A stretch of 64,000 nt of DNA from an uncultured Pelagibacteraceae bacterium (GTDB lineage: Bacteria > Pseudomonadota > Alphaproteobacteria > Pelagibacterales > AG-422-B15): the NCBI GenBank assembly GCA_902524795.1, contig CABZEU010000004.1, positions 1-64,000 of the forward strand, given 5' to 3'. Below the pieces are notes generated by a model. The model did not search any database, had not been told where the DNA came from, and was given only the letters and a program-made list of their open reading frames with translations. Position numbers and translations under genes: made by a program. Shown one piece after another: positions 42,400 to 50,108 of the stretch (the first letter of the stretch is position 1; each line of letters opens with the position of its first letter).

Positions 42400-43173
42400 A
42401 TGAGGAATAGATTTAAAAAACTCCCTAAAAAAAGGCAAAATTCAGACTACTGGATTTATGGCCATCATGCTGTTGTTGGCGCTATAAATAATAATAATAG
42501 AATAAAATATGAAATAAACTTCACAATTGAAGCAGAAAAAAAGCTCTTTCAAGAAGTAGACATAAAAGAACTCAAATTTGCCAGGAGACATAGATCGAGA
42601 GAAGAAATTGAAAATCTACTAGGAGGCATTTCAAATCATCAAGGGATTTGCCTCAAAGTAGAAAAGCTTAAAGTGCCCGAGCTTAATGAAATTTTGGATA
42701 ATTGTAATAAGGAACACTCAATCATTGTCTTATTAGATCAGCTTGAAGACTCACAAAATGTAGGAGCAATTTTTCGTTCCGCCCTAGCATTTAAACTAGA
42801 CGGAATAATACTGACTCAAGATAACTCTGTAAGTGAAAATTCATTTTTAACGAAAGCTGCATCTAGTGGAGTTGATAAAGTTCCTTTTACAAAAATTAAA
42901 AATATAAGTTCTTGTATAAAAAAATTAAAACAATCTGGATATTGGATTTATGGCTTAGAAATGAATGCTGGTAAATCTTTAAAAGAAACAAAATTTCCTA
43001 AGAAGGTAGTAATTATTCTAGGTTCAGAAAATAAGGGCCTTAGGAAAATTACTACTTCACTATGCGATGAAATAATCAAAATTGATATAAGTGGTGAATT
43101 GGAAAGTTTAAATGTATCCAATACTGCTGCGATTGCATTTTATGATATTTCTAACTCAATTCTAAAGAGCTAG
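42400..43173 (+). CDS. rlmB: 23S rRNA (guanosine-2251)-2'-O-methyltransferase RlmB-like (TrmH/SpoU family)
   Basis: SPOUT-fold enzyme methylating the 2'-OH of a 23S rRNA guanosine. 257 residues: an N-terminal substrate-binding part beginning WIYGHHAVVGAI, then the three family motifs NVGAIFRSA, LGSENKGL and LNVSNTAAIAFYDI. No Shine-Dalgarno sequence is evident upstream of the ATG. The gap upstream (42248-42399) is shared with the divergent tRNA-Tyr and must hold both promoters. Confidence 0.93.
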   Translation: MRNRFKKLPKKRQNSDYWIYGHHAVVGAINNNNRIKYEINFTIEAEKKLFQEVDIKELKFARRHRSREEIENLLGGISNHQGICLKVEKLKVPELNEILDNCNKEHSIIVLLDQLEDSQNVGAIFRSALAFKLDGIILTQDNSVSENSFLTKAASSGVDKVPFTKIKNISSCIKKLKQSGYWIYGLEMNAGKSLKETKFPKKVVIILGSENKGLRKITTSLCDEIIKIDISGELESLNVSNTAAIAFYDISNSILKS

Positions 43174-43260
43174 TGATATCATCGCTAATACAAGAATAAA
43201 AAATACCACAAGGTAAGCAAGGGCTATTTGTCCACCAATGAATTCTAAAAATTTTTTCAT
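43162..43260 (-). CDS. possible 32-residue single-pass membrane miniprotein
   Basis: A short ORF reading MKKFLEFIGGQIALAYLVVF at its start, then a hydrophobic run to the stop, i.e. one membrane helix after two lysines. Its last 12 nt overlap the rlmB 3' end on the other strand. No Shine-Dalgarno sequence precedes the ATG, although an AT-rich -10-like stretch does. Small accessory subunits of membrane complexes look like this, but no family is recognised and chance occurrence cannot be excluded. Confidence 0.35.
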   Translation of the reverse strand: MKKFLEFIGGQIALAYLVVFFILVLAMISLAL

Positions 43261-43331
43261 ATGTACTGCATAATATAAATAAATATAGACAAATAAAACT
43301 TATAATTTTAAAAAGATTTATAAATTACTAT

Positions 43332-43407
43332 GCCCCTATAGCTCAATTGGTAGAGCAATTGATTTGTAATCAATAGGTTCGCGGTTCAAGTCCGTGTGGG
43401 GGCACCA
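43332..43407 (+). tRNA. tRNA-Thr (anticodon TGT)
   Basis: 76 nt on the plus strand. GCCCCTA pairs with TGGGGGC, the anticodon loop is TTTGTAA, and CCA is encoded. The last 53 nt are repeated at 44137-44189, which marks this gene as an integration site. Confidence 0.97.
43355..43407 (+). repeat. attachment-site-like direct repeat, copy 1 (inside tRNA-Thr)
   Basis: The 3' 53 nt of tRNA-Thr, from the D-stem end through the anticodon arm to CCA. It matches 44137-44189 at 52 of 53 positions; the mismatch is G43377 against A44159 in the variable loop. Identity stops at the base after CCA. Confidence 0.9.
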
Positions 43408-43422
43408 CTTAAATTAAAAAAT

Positions 43423-44022
43423 CTATTTCTCATCAATTACCCAGGCATAAACCTCTCCCTTTTTATGATGAGGGTGAATTAAATTATTAAACTTATGTTG
43501 GTATTTTTCTGAAAATTTACAAAAATGCCTTTCAGCAAGAACTTCAAAGCAATCAATTGCAATGTCTAAAGGCCACTCATCATAGTCATATCCATAAATC
43601 ATTATGACCTTTTTGCCTTGGAACCCTGAGTTAAGTAATTTTTTTATATCACCTAAAACACTTCCATCTCCTTCATACGGGGATAATAAATCAACCATTA
43701 TAAATTCCTCAGGAGTGCCATTATTTCGAAGTCTTCTCATTGCTTTAGCTTCAATAAAATAATTATTTTCATCAGACTGCCAGTAAATATCCAGCTTCTT
43801 TCTGCTTAAGTTTGGATATTTTTCTTCAGTTACAATCGAATCAAATATTTGATTTTGATTTTTCATTTCATCTGTAACCATTTTAATTAATTTTTTCTCC
43901 TGAAATGGTCCGATGCCGGGTGAATACTTTATATCTGGTTTTCTTGCATTGGAAGCTTGGGGCGCTTTAGCGTCAACTATCTCTATACATTTTGCAAAAT
44001 GGCTAATGAATTCCGAAATCAT
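43423..44022 (-). CDS. uncharacterised protein with PD-(D/E)XK-nuclease-like motif (island cargo)
   Basis: 199 residues, no recognised family. The central part has Asp78 in KKLDIYW, 12 residues, then FIEAKAMRR with Glu91-x-Lys93, the spacing and strand pattern of PD-(D/E)XK nucleases; Glu42 in GPFQEKKL could be the additional helix acid. No signal peptide or membrane helix. It is the only gene in the tRNA-Thr mini-island and is transcribed towards the intact tRNA. A nuclease or defence role is inference. The nearest GGAG is about 17 nt before the ATG, which is too far to be convincing. Confidence 0.6.
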   Translation of the reverse strand: MISEFISHFAKCIEIVDAKAPQASNARKPDIKYSPGIGPFQEKKLIKMVTDEMKNQNQIFDSIVTEEKYPNLSRKKLDIYWQSDENNYFIEAKAMRRLRNNGTPEEFIMVDLLSPYEGDGSVLGDIKKLLNSGFQGKKVIMIYGYDYDEWPLDIAIDCFEVLAERHFCKFSEKYQHKFNNLIHPHHKKGEVYAWVIDEK

Positions 44023-44136
44023 ACTAAGTAAATATTACTCCGAAAAAATACAAAACAAAAGTTGTGATAAAATTTAACCCAAAAATACTTATTCTATCAT
44101 TTTATGCTTTACAATCCCAACACCGCTAGACTGCGT

Positions 44137-44189
44137 GCAATTGATTTGTAATCAATAGATTCGCGGTTCAAGTCCGTGTGGGGGCACCA
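44137..44189 (+). pseudogene. orphan 3' fragment of tRNA-Thr (distal attachment repeat)
   Basis: 53 nt matching the 3' part of tRNA-Thr with one mismatch (A44159). The 5' half, with the D-arm and acceptor 5' strand, is missing, so it cannot be a tRNA. It is the displaced original 3' end, left when the element inserted. Confidence 0.9.
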
Positions 44190-44201
44190 TTTAAAATTTA
44201 T

Positions 44202-44828
44202 CTAGTCTGTATAACCGTTAATTGACTTAGTCGTAGGACTTTTTGTAATAGATTTATTATCTTTTAGGGTTTTAAAAAAATAATCACCAATCATGTTGGT
44301 TATGCCCCAATTATAATTTTCATTATGAAAGTGGTGGCTCATATGTGCATCACGAAGACTTTTGCCGACTTTAGTTATAGGTTTATAGTTTTTTGAATGG
44401 TGTGCTAAGTGGATCCACTCGTACCAAAGATGGTAAATCAGATGTCCGGTAAATGGGACGATAGCTGCACCAAAGCTCCAAAAAATTAATGAGTAAAACA
44501 AATAAACCTGACCATATGTATAGATTAAATATCTCCAAGGTGCGAACTGGAGTTTTATATTATCAGGATCTCGATGATGTCCATGATGAAGAACTATTTG
44601 GTATCTTCTATACCAACCATCTTTCTTTGTAAGCTCAACGTGTAACTGATATTTGTGAACATACCATTCATAAAATGGAGCAAGAAGTATTGGAATAAAT
44701 ATCCAGATTAAATAGTCATTTATAAGACCTGTATTAAATATATAAAATACGCCTAATACAGCCATCAGTATAAAGCCTACTACGGTTGAGTGAGAAAAAT
44801 AATTTTTGAATACAGTACTCATATTCAT
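44202..44828 (-). CDS. fatty acid hydroxylase / sterol desaturase family membrane protein
   Basis: Di-iron membrane oxygenase. 208 residues with hydrophobic helices near 15-52 and 100-135. The histidine clusters of the family are present: HKYQLH (58-63), HHGHH (81-85), HLAHH (140-144) and HMSHHFH (162-168), followed by the typical NYNWGITNMIGDYFF end. The substrate (fatty acyl chain, sterol or carotenoid) cannot be decided. A perfect 12-bp hairpin ends 4 nt before the start codon. Confidence 0.87.
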   Translation of the reverse strand: MNMSTVFKNYFSHSTVVGFILMAVLGVFYIFNTGLINDYLIWIFIPILLAPFYEWYVHKYQLHVELTKKDGWYRRYQIVLHHGHHRDPDNIKLQFAPWRYLIYTYGQVYLFYSLIFWSFGAAIVPFTGHLIYHLWYEWIHLAHHSKNYKPITKVGKSLRDAHMSHHFHNENYNWGITNMIGDYFFKTLKDNKSITKSPTTKSINGYTD

Positions 44829-44832
44829 ATTA

Positions 44833-44860
44833 TATAGGACGGAATTTCTTCCGTCCTATA
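44833..44860. repeat. perfect 12-bp inverted repeat between fdh and the hydroxylase gene
   Basis: TATAGGACGGAA and TTCCGTCCTATA flank a TTTC loop. It lies 10 nt after the fdh stop and 4 nt before the next ATG. A strong T-tract is missing on the minus strand, so it may be a terminator-like or mRNA-stabilising hairpin at the fdh 3' end, or an element that hides the next ribosome-binding site. Confidence 0.75.
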
Positions 44861-44870
44861 GAAAAAGTAA

Positions 44871-46070
44871 TTATTTTTTTTGGTACTTCGCCGCTTCTTC
44901 AGAGCCGCCTGTTGCAGTACCTTTACTGTAGGAGTGAGCCCCCATGCCAGCTAGTTCGCCATTTTGAACAATAAGATACGGATCTCTTATAGGTGATCCG
45001 TCAAAGAAACACTCAAGGATTTCTCTTACACCTGCAGCATATCTTGCTTGTGCAGATAGCGACGTTCCTGAGGTATGTGGAGTCATCCCATGATGAGGCA
45101 TCGTTCTCCATACATGATCATTTGGTGCTGGTTGAGGAAACCATACATCTCCTGCATAACCACTGAGCTGACCAGACTCAAGTGCACGAGCAATTGCATC
45201 TTTATCGCAAATTTTACCTCTAGCAGTGTTTACAATGTATGCACCTCTTTTCATTTTACCTATTAATTCATCGTTAAACATATGCTCAGTTTCTGGGTGA
45301 AGTGGACAGTTAATTGTTACTACATCACATACCTTTACCATAGACTCAACTGACTCATGAAAAGTAAGGTTTAATTCTTTTTCAACTTCATCAGGGAGTT
45401 TATGTCGATCAAAGTAATGCATATGAACATCAAAATGTTTTAATTTTCTTAAAGCATCTAAACCAATACGTCCAGCTGCAACGGTGCCAACGTGCATACC
45501 TTCGAGATCGTAAGAACGTTGAACAGCGTCGGCAATATTCCATCCACCTTCATTAATAATTCTATGTTGATTGTGGTAATCTCTGACTAAAGATAAAATC
45601 TGCATAACAATGTGCTCTGCAACCGATCTTGAGTTACAAAATGTTACCTCTACAACATCAACTTTACGATCCATTGCTGCTTGTAAATCAACATGATCTG
45701 ATCCGATTCCTGCTGTAATGGCCATTTTAAGATTTGGAGCTGTCTCCATCTTTTCCCTTGTTAGATAGTAGGGAAAAAAGGGTTGAGATATAACTACATC
45801 TGCATCAACTAATTCTTTATCGGCTTGACAGCCATCGCCATCTTTATCAGATGTAACAACGAGTGTGTGTCCGGCATCTTCAAGAAACTTCCTAAGACCA
45901 AGCTCACCTGATACACAACCTAATAATTCTCCAGGTGTAAAATCTATTGCTTTAGGTGATGGGAGAGTCATACCATCGGGATATTTATCTAATTTTGGGA
46001 TGTCGTCTAACGCATACTTTGATGGCATCCCACCTTTTGGGTCATCATATAAAACGCATAAAATTTTCAT
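44871..46070 (-). CDS. fdh: NAD-dependent formate dehydrogenase
   Basis: Oxidises formate to CO2 with NAD+, supplying NADH from one-carbon compounds. The 399 residues align without offset to the numbering of the known Pseudomonas sp. 101 enzyme: Asn146, Arg284, Gln313 and His332 are all present, as is Asp221 in YFDRH, which selects NAD+ over NADP+. The Rossmann motif is GTVAAGRIG. An AGGAG lies upstream, and a TTGACG/CATAGT pair (17 nt apart) in the gap to the aldolase gene may be its promoter. It is metal-free and soluble, unrelated to molybdenum formate dehydrogenases. Confidence 0.97.
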   Translation of the reverse strand: MKILCVLYDDPKGGMPSKYALDDIPKLDKYPDGMTLPSPKAIDFTPGELLGCVSGELGLRKFLEDAGHTLVVTSDKDGDGCQADKELVDADVVISQPFFPYYLTREKMETAPNLKMAITAGIGSDHVDLQAAMDRKVDVVEVTFCNSRSVAEHIVMQILSLVRDYHNQHRIINEGGWNIADAVQRSYDLEGMHVGTVAAGRIGLDALRKLKHFDVHMHYFDRHKLPDEVEKELNLTFHESVESMVKVCDVVTINCPLHPETEHMFNDELIGKMKRGAYIVNTARGKICDKDAIARALESGQLSGYAGDVWFPQPAPNDHVWRTMPHHGMTPHTSGTSLSAQARYAAGVREILECFFDGSPIRDPYLIVQNGELAGMGAHSYSKGTATGGSEEAAKYQKK

Positions 46071-46159
46071 TACTTTCTCCTATTTAATAATCTTGAATAT
46101 TCAATTTTTCGAAAAAGACTATGTCTCTAATTAATGATGACGTCAATTATAATTCGTTT

Positions 46160-46909
46160 CTAATTCATAAAAGACGGATCTAATTTTTCCATCTTTCTTC
46201 TGACTGCGGGCCATAAAAGTGCCCCTGCCATGCCTTGAGTAGCTTCACCTTGCTGTCTAGTAGTTTCAATTGCCTCAGGTGATGGATTATTTAACTCTAA
46301 TTTACCAGCCATTGCACGAACTTGGTAAGTACATGCTCTTTCTAAAAAGTAGATATAAGTAAAAGCATCGGCAACATTTTTACCTGCAGCTAAAGTTCCG
46401 TGATTACGTAAAATCATTAAATTTTTGTCACCTAAATCTGCAACAAGTCTTTTTTTCTCATCCTCAAGTAGCGCAACTCCCTCATAATCATGATAAGCAA
46501 TTTGGTTGCGCACAAGCATTCCAGTTTGTGCCAAGGGTAAAAGACCATCTTTCAAAGAGGCAACCGCGACACCATCATCTGAATGCAAATGAACAATACA
46601 ATGAGCATCACTTCTTGCTTCATGAATTGCACTATGAATAATAAATCCTGCTGGATTAATAGGATTGTTAGTCTCACTTATAATCTTACCATTAATGTCA
46701 ACTTTTACGAGGTTTGAAGCTGTTATTTCGTCAAACAAAAATCCGTATGGGTTTATTAAAAAGTGATCTTCAGTACCTGGTACTCTTGCAGATATATGTG
46801 TAAATATTAAATCATCCCAACCAAAGTAAGGTATTGTTCTATAAAAGGCAGCAAGATCAACTCTTACATCCCATTCTTCTTTGGAAACTGAATTTTTTAC
46901 GTCAACCAT
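46160..46909 (-). CDS. class II aldolase/adducin family protein
   Basis: 249 residues of the zinc-dependent aldolase/adducin fold. Conserved pieces are FTHISARVPG, FLINPYGFLFDEITASNLVKVD, the metal-binding VHLHSDDG, and LRNHGTLAAG with a further histidine. Relatives include sugar-phosphate aldolases, epimerases and many uncharacterised bacterial proteins. Its ATG overlaps the glpK stop by 8 nt, so the two are co-translated and may share substrates, although glycerol kinase does not define one. Confidence 0.87.
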   Translation of the reverse strand: MVDVKNSVSKEEWDVRVDLAAFYRTIPYFGWDDLIFTHISARVPGTEDHFLINPYGFLFDEITASNLVKVDINGKIISETNNPINPAGFIIHSAIHEARSDAHCIVHLHSDDGVAVASLKDGLLPLAQTGMLVRNQIAYHDYEGVALLEDEKKRLVADLGDKNLMILRNHGTLAAGKNVADAFTYIYFLERACTYQVRAMAGKLELNNPSPEAIETTRQQGEATQGMAGALLWPAVRRKMEKLDPSFMN

Positions 46910-48395
46910 TGGTTATTAGTCTTTCTATTGTTTTCTTCCAGCCGTCGTAAAATTGTTCGGCATGATCAATTGAAATTTTCGGCTCAAATATTTGATTAGT
47001 TTTCCATAATTTTTCAACGTCTGCAACATCTTTGTAAATGCCAGCAAACATTCCTGCCAAATATGCAGCTCCAATCGCAGTAGATTCTTGGTTCGCTGGT
47101 CTCTCTATTTTAACCTGTAAAATATCAGACAAAAACTGCATCATCATGTTATTTCTTGTCATTCCTCCATCAACACGTATTACAAATTTTTCTCTTTTAA
47201 AATTTGTGTCATTTAGAAGACATTCAAATAAATCTCTGGTTTGAAAACAAATAGATTTGAGAGCTGCCATCGCTATATCAGCTTTTGAGGTGTCTCTTGT
47301 AATACCTGAAATTTGACCTCTAATATCTGCTCTCCAATATGGTGCCCCTAGGCCAGTAAATGCTGGGACGAAATAAACATCATTAGAACTTTTACTAGCT
47401 AAGTTCTCAACTTCAGATGCTTTATCAAAAAATTTAAGTTCATCACGCATCCATTGCACAACTGTTCCAGCATTAAATATACTTCCTTCAATAGCGTAAC
47501 TCTTATTTCCATTTATGTTATAAGCAATTGTGGAAAGAAGGTTTGATTGTGATTTTATAATATCAATTCCTGTATTCATAAGTAAAAAGCAACCGGTACC
47601 ATAAGTTGATTTCACCATACCTTCTCTGAAGCAAGACTGACCAACTGAAGCTGCTTGCTGATCGCCAGCTACTCCACCAATTTGAATTTCATTGCCAAAA
47701 AAGTTAGAAGTAATTTTACCAAAATCATCAACTGAGCTTTTAACGCATGGAAGAATATTCTTTGGCAATGCAAATATATCTAATAACTCTTCATCCCATT
47801 TATCTTCTACAATATTGTAGAGCATGGTTCTTGATGCGTTAGTTACATCGGTTGAGTGCTCTGATCCTTTTGTAAAATTCCAGATCAACCAAGTATCGAT
47901 TGTACCAACTAATAGATTACCTTTACTGAGACTTTCCTTTGCTTCCTTAATATTTTCTATAATCCATTTTATTTTTGTAGCAGAAAAATATGGATCAATA
48001 ACTAATCCTGTTTTCGATTGGATGGTGTTTATAAGATTTTTTTCTTTGAGTTCGTTACAATAATTTTCTGTACGTCTATCCTGCCAGACAATAGCATTGT
48101 AAACTGGTTTACCAGTCAATTTATCCCAAGCAACGATTGTTTCTCTTTGATTAGTAATGCCTGCTACGGTTATATCTTGCGCATTAATTTTAAGATCTTC
48201 TAACACTTTCTTAATTGCATCAGTTGTTGAATTTATAATTTCAAGTGGATTATGTTCAACCCATCCATTTTCTGGATAATATTGTTTAAATTCAATATTT
48301 TTTTGAGCAAGTATTTCCCCAATTTCGTTCAAAATTAAAGCTCTTGAACTAGTTGTCCCTTGATCTATTGAGAGAATATAACCACTTAATGACAT
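46902..48395 (-). CDS. glpK: glycerol kinase
   Basis: Phosphorylates glycerol to sn-glycerol 3-phosphate with ATP. 497 residues with the FGGY-family opening SIDQGTTSSRALI, GWVEHNPLEI, ITNQRETIVAWD, and the C-terminal VDGGMTRNNMMMQFLSDI. No glp transporter or regulator is in the window. Together with the UgpQ-like gene at 4301, it suggests use of glycerol and glycerophosphodiesters. Confidence 0.98.
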   Translation of the reverse strand: MSLSGYILSIDQGTTSSRALILNEIGEILAQKNIEFKQYYPENGWVEHNPLEIINSTTDAIKKVLEDLKINAQDITVAGITNQRETIVAWDKLTGKPVYNAIVWQDRRTENYCNELKEKNLINTIQSKTGLVIDPYFSATKIKWIIENIKEAKESLSKGNLLVGTIDTWLIWNFTKGSEHSTDVTNASRTMLYNIVEDKWDEELLDIFALPKNILPCVKSSVDDFGKITSNFFGNEIQIGGVAGDQQAASVGQSCFREGMVKSTYGTGCFLLMNTGIDIIKSQSNLLSTIAYNINGNKSYAIEGSIFNAGTVVQWMRDELKFFDKASEVENLASKSSNDVYFVPAFTGLGAPYWRADIRGQISGITRDTSKADIAMAALKSICFQTRDLFECLLNDTNFKREKFVIRVDGGMTRNNMMMQFLSDILQVKIERPANQESTAIGAAYLAGMFAGIYKDVADVEKLWKTNQIFEPKISIDHAEQFYDGWKKTIERLITNG

Positions 48396-48474
48396 ATGTC
48401 CTTATTAATAAATTTTGATGTTCAATTAATGAGTATTTTAAGATAAAGAATTACTTTTTAGTAGGCAAATTAAT

Positions 48475-49242
48475 ATGAAGTTGAATAAACCAGTCTTTTT
48501 AGCGTCTAGCAATAATGAAGCTATCGAACAGAAAAAGATTTTAGAAGAGCAGTACGGTAAAAACTCATTAAATAATGCAAATGTTATTGTAGTATTAGGT
48601 GGTGATGGATTTATGCTTGAAGCTATAAAAAGTCATATGTCGCAAAATTTACCTCTCTTTGGTCTAAATTATGGTAGCGTTGGCTTTCTAATGAACTCTT
48701 CAAATCAAAGCGATTTGTTAGACAGAGTCAATCAATCTCAATCTATTAAAATATCTCCACTTATAATGAAAGCAATTGGCGTTAATGATTCAATTCATGA
48801 AGCAATTGCTATTAATGAAGTTTCATTGCTTAGAGAAACTCACCAAGCTTCCAAAATAAAAATTTCAGTTGATGGTAAAGTAAGGTTAGATGAACTAATA
48901 TGTGACGGTGTGTTAATATCTACTCCATCTGGAAGCACTGCTTATAATTTATCTGCACATGGGCCAATACTTCCAATTAATGCGGATGTTCTCGCATTAA
49001 CCCCTATCAGCGCTTTTCGCCCTAGAAGATGGAAAGGTGCAATATTAAACGATGGATCAAATATAAAATTTGATATTATAGAAAGTAAAAAAAGACCAGT
49101 TAGTGCTGTTGCAGATAGTACTGAATTTCGAGATATCAAATCTGTCGATGTTCATCAAAGTAAAAATAAAGTTGTCGAGTTACTTTTTGATCAAGATCAT
49201 TCATTTGATGAAAGAATTCTAAATGAACAATTTAAGTTCTAA
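48475..49242 (+). CDS. nadK: NAD kinase
   Basis: Makes NADP+ from NAD+ and ATP. 255 residues with the diagnostic GGDG loop (42-45, VVLGGDGFML), NYGSVGFLMN, the NE motif in AINEVSLLR, and the glycine-rich SGSTAYNLSAHGP segment. It is divergent from glpK and convergent, with a 2-nt gap, to the secreted protein gene. Confidence 0.97.
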   Translation: MKLNKPVFLASSNNEAIEQKKILEEQYGKNSLNNANVIVVLGGDGFMLEAIKSHMSQNLPLFGLNYGSVGFLMNSSNQSDLLDRVNQSQSIKISPLIMKAIGVNDSIHEAIAINEVSLLRETHQASKIKISVDGKVRLDELICDGVLISTPSGSTAYNLSAHGPILPINADVLALTPISAFRPRRWKGAILNDGSNIKFDIIESKKRPVSAVADSTEFRDIKSVDVHQSKNKVVELLFDQDHSFDERILNEQFKF

Positions 49243-49244
49243 AA

Positions 49245-50105
49245 CTAATCTGTAGAAATTATTGCCTGAAACGGGCCGCTTCCAAAAGTTAATTGGTTTG
49301 AGCCATCATTATATAAAGACATGCCCTCACCAACATTAAAAGACATCGTTAAAGTAGTTGTAGATTCTGTAAAATTAACAGGGGTTGAGAAAGATAAGGA
49401 ACCCGTTAGCTTATCTACATCCGCGTCATTTTCAGCTAAATGACCATTTGTATCAACTAAGAAACCGGTTATTGAAGCTGAGCTTCCATTTAAATTAGTA
49501 GCAGTAACATTTGCATTGAAGGTATCACCGAAACTAGTCAGAGTTTCTACAAATTTTCCTGGAGTGATTGCTGATGATCCACATGTAGAGCTGGCAGAAG
49601 GTCTAGTATTTGATGAACCATAATTTCCACTACCGGCAACAGAGGCGCAATAAATACCTGATGTACCATCTTGTCCAGTTACAGCCTCATCGAACTGCAT
49701 TGCCATTGTAATACCGAAAGTATTATCAATAAGCATTACACCATGAGTATATGTTCCATTTGGTGGTCTCGACATAATACCTGGAACATCTATTGTCTCA
49801 TTTTGTTCAACAGCTAATCTAGCACCTGATGGGGACTCCCAATTTTTGTAACAATTACCTAGTCCCATGGCAGATGAAGTTGTAGGGGCTGTAGGCTCTG
49901 CCGTACAAAGGTACATCTCATAAGCAATAACTTCATAAGTATTTGGCGCGCTCGCACAATATCCATTATCAATTGGCTGCGTTTTATCAAAAACTCCACC
50001 AGTTATAGTGCATTCTGTAACATGACTATCTGCAGCTGAAAGTATAATAGATGCAAAGAAAGATAGAATTGATAATAAAAAGATTTTTTTAAAACGATAA
50101 TTCAT
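49245..50105 (-). CDS. secreted six-cysteine protein of unknown function (partner of the beta-barrel gene)
   Basis: No family recognised. A clear Sec signal peptide (KK, hydrophobic 9-23, SAA cleavage near 24-25) precedes a Ser/Thr/Gly/Asn-rich mature chain with six cysteines (32, 50, 67, 85, 153, 175), which could make three disulfides. No membrane helix follows. The second half looks beta-rich. The gene begins 3 nt after the stop of the inverse-autotransporter-like barrel gene, so the two are almost certainly co-expressed; an outer-surface or periplasmic role is inferred. Confidence 0.8.
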   Translation of the reverse strand: MNYRFKKIFLLSILSFFASIILSAADSHVTECTITGGVFDKTQPIDNGYCASAPNTYEVIAYEMYLCTAEPTAPTTSSAMGLGNCYKNWESPSGARLAVEQNETIDVPGIMSRPPNGTYTHGVMLIDNTFGITMAMQFDEAVTGQDGTSGIYCASVAGSGNYGSSNTRPSASSTCGSSAITPGKFVETLTSFGDTFNANVTATNLNGSSASITGFLVDTNGHLAENDADVDKLTGSLSFSTPVNFTESTTTLTMSFNVGEGMSLYNDGSNQLTFGSGPFQAIISTD

Positions 50106-50108
50106 AAT

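Larger units (their letters stand above)
43355..44189. mobile_element. mini-island (782-bp repeat spacing) integrated in tRNA-Thr
   Basis: Two copies of the tRNA-Thr 3' half, 782 bp apart, bracket one gene (43423-44022) on the minus strand. The copy joined to the 5' half keeps the tRNA functional and the distal copy is an orphan. This is the classical footprint of site-specific integration into a tRNA gene. No integrase is present, so it is either a decayed remnant or an element mobilised in trans. Confidence 0.75.

Noticed and set aside
44202-44828. Carotenoid hydroxylase (CrtZ) that might support proteorhodopsin
   Set aside because: The histidine pattern fits the broader fatty acid hydroxylase family and not specifically CrtZ, and no carotenoid genes are nearby.
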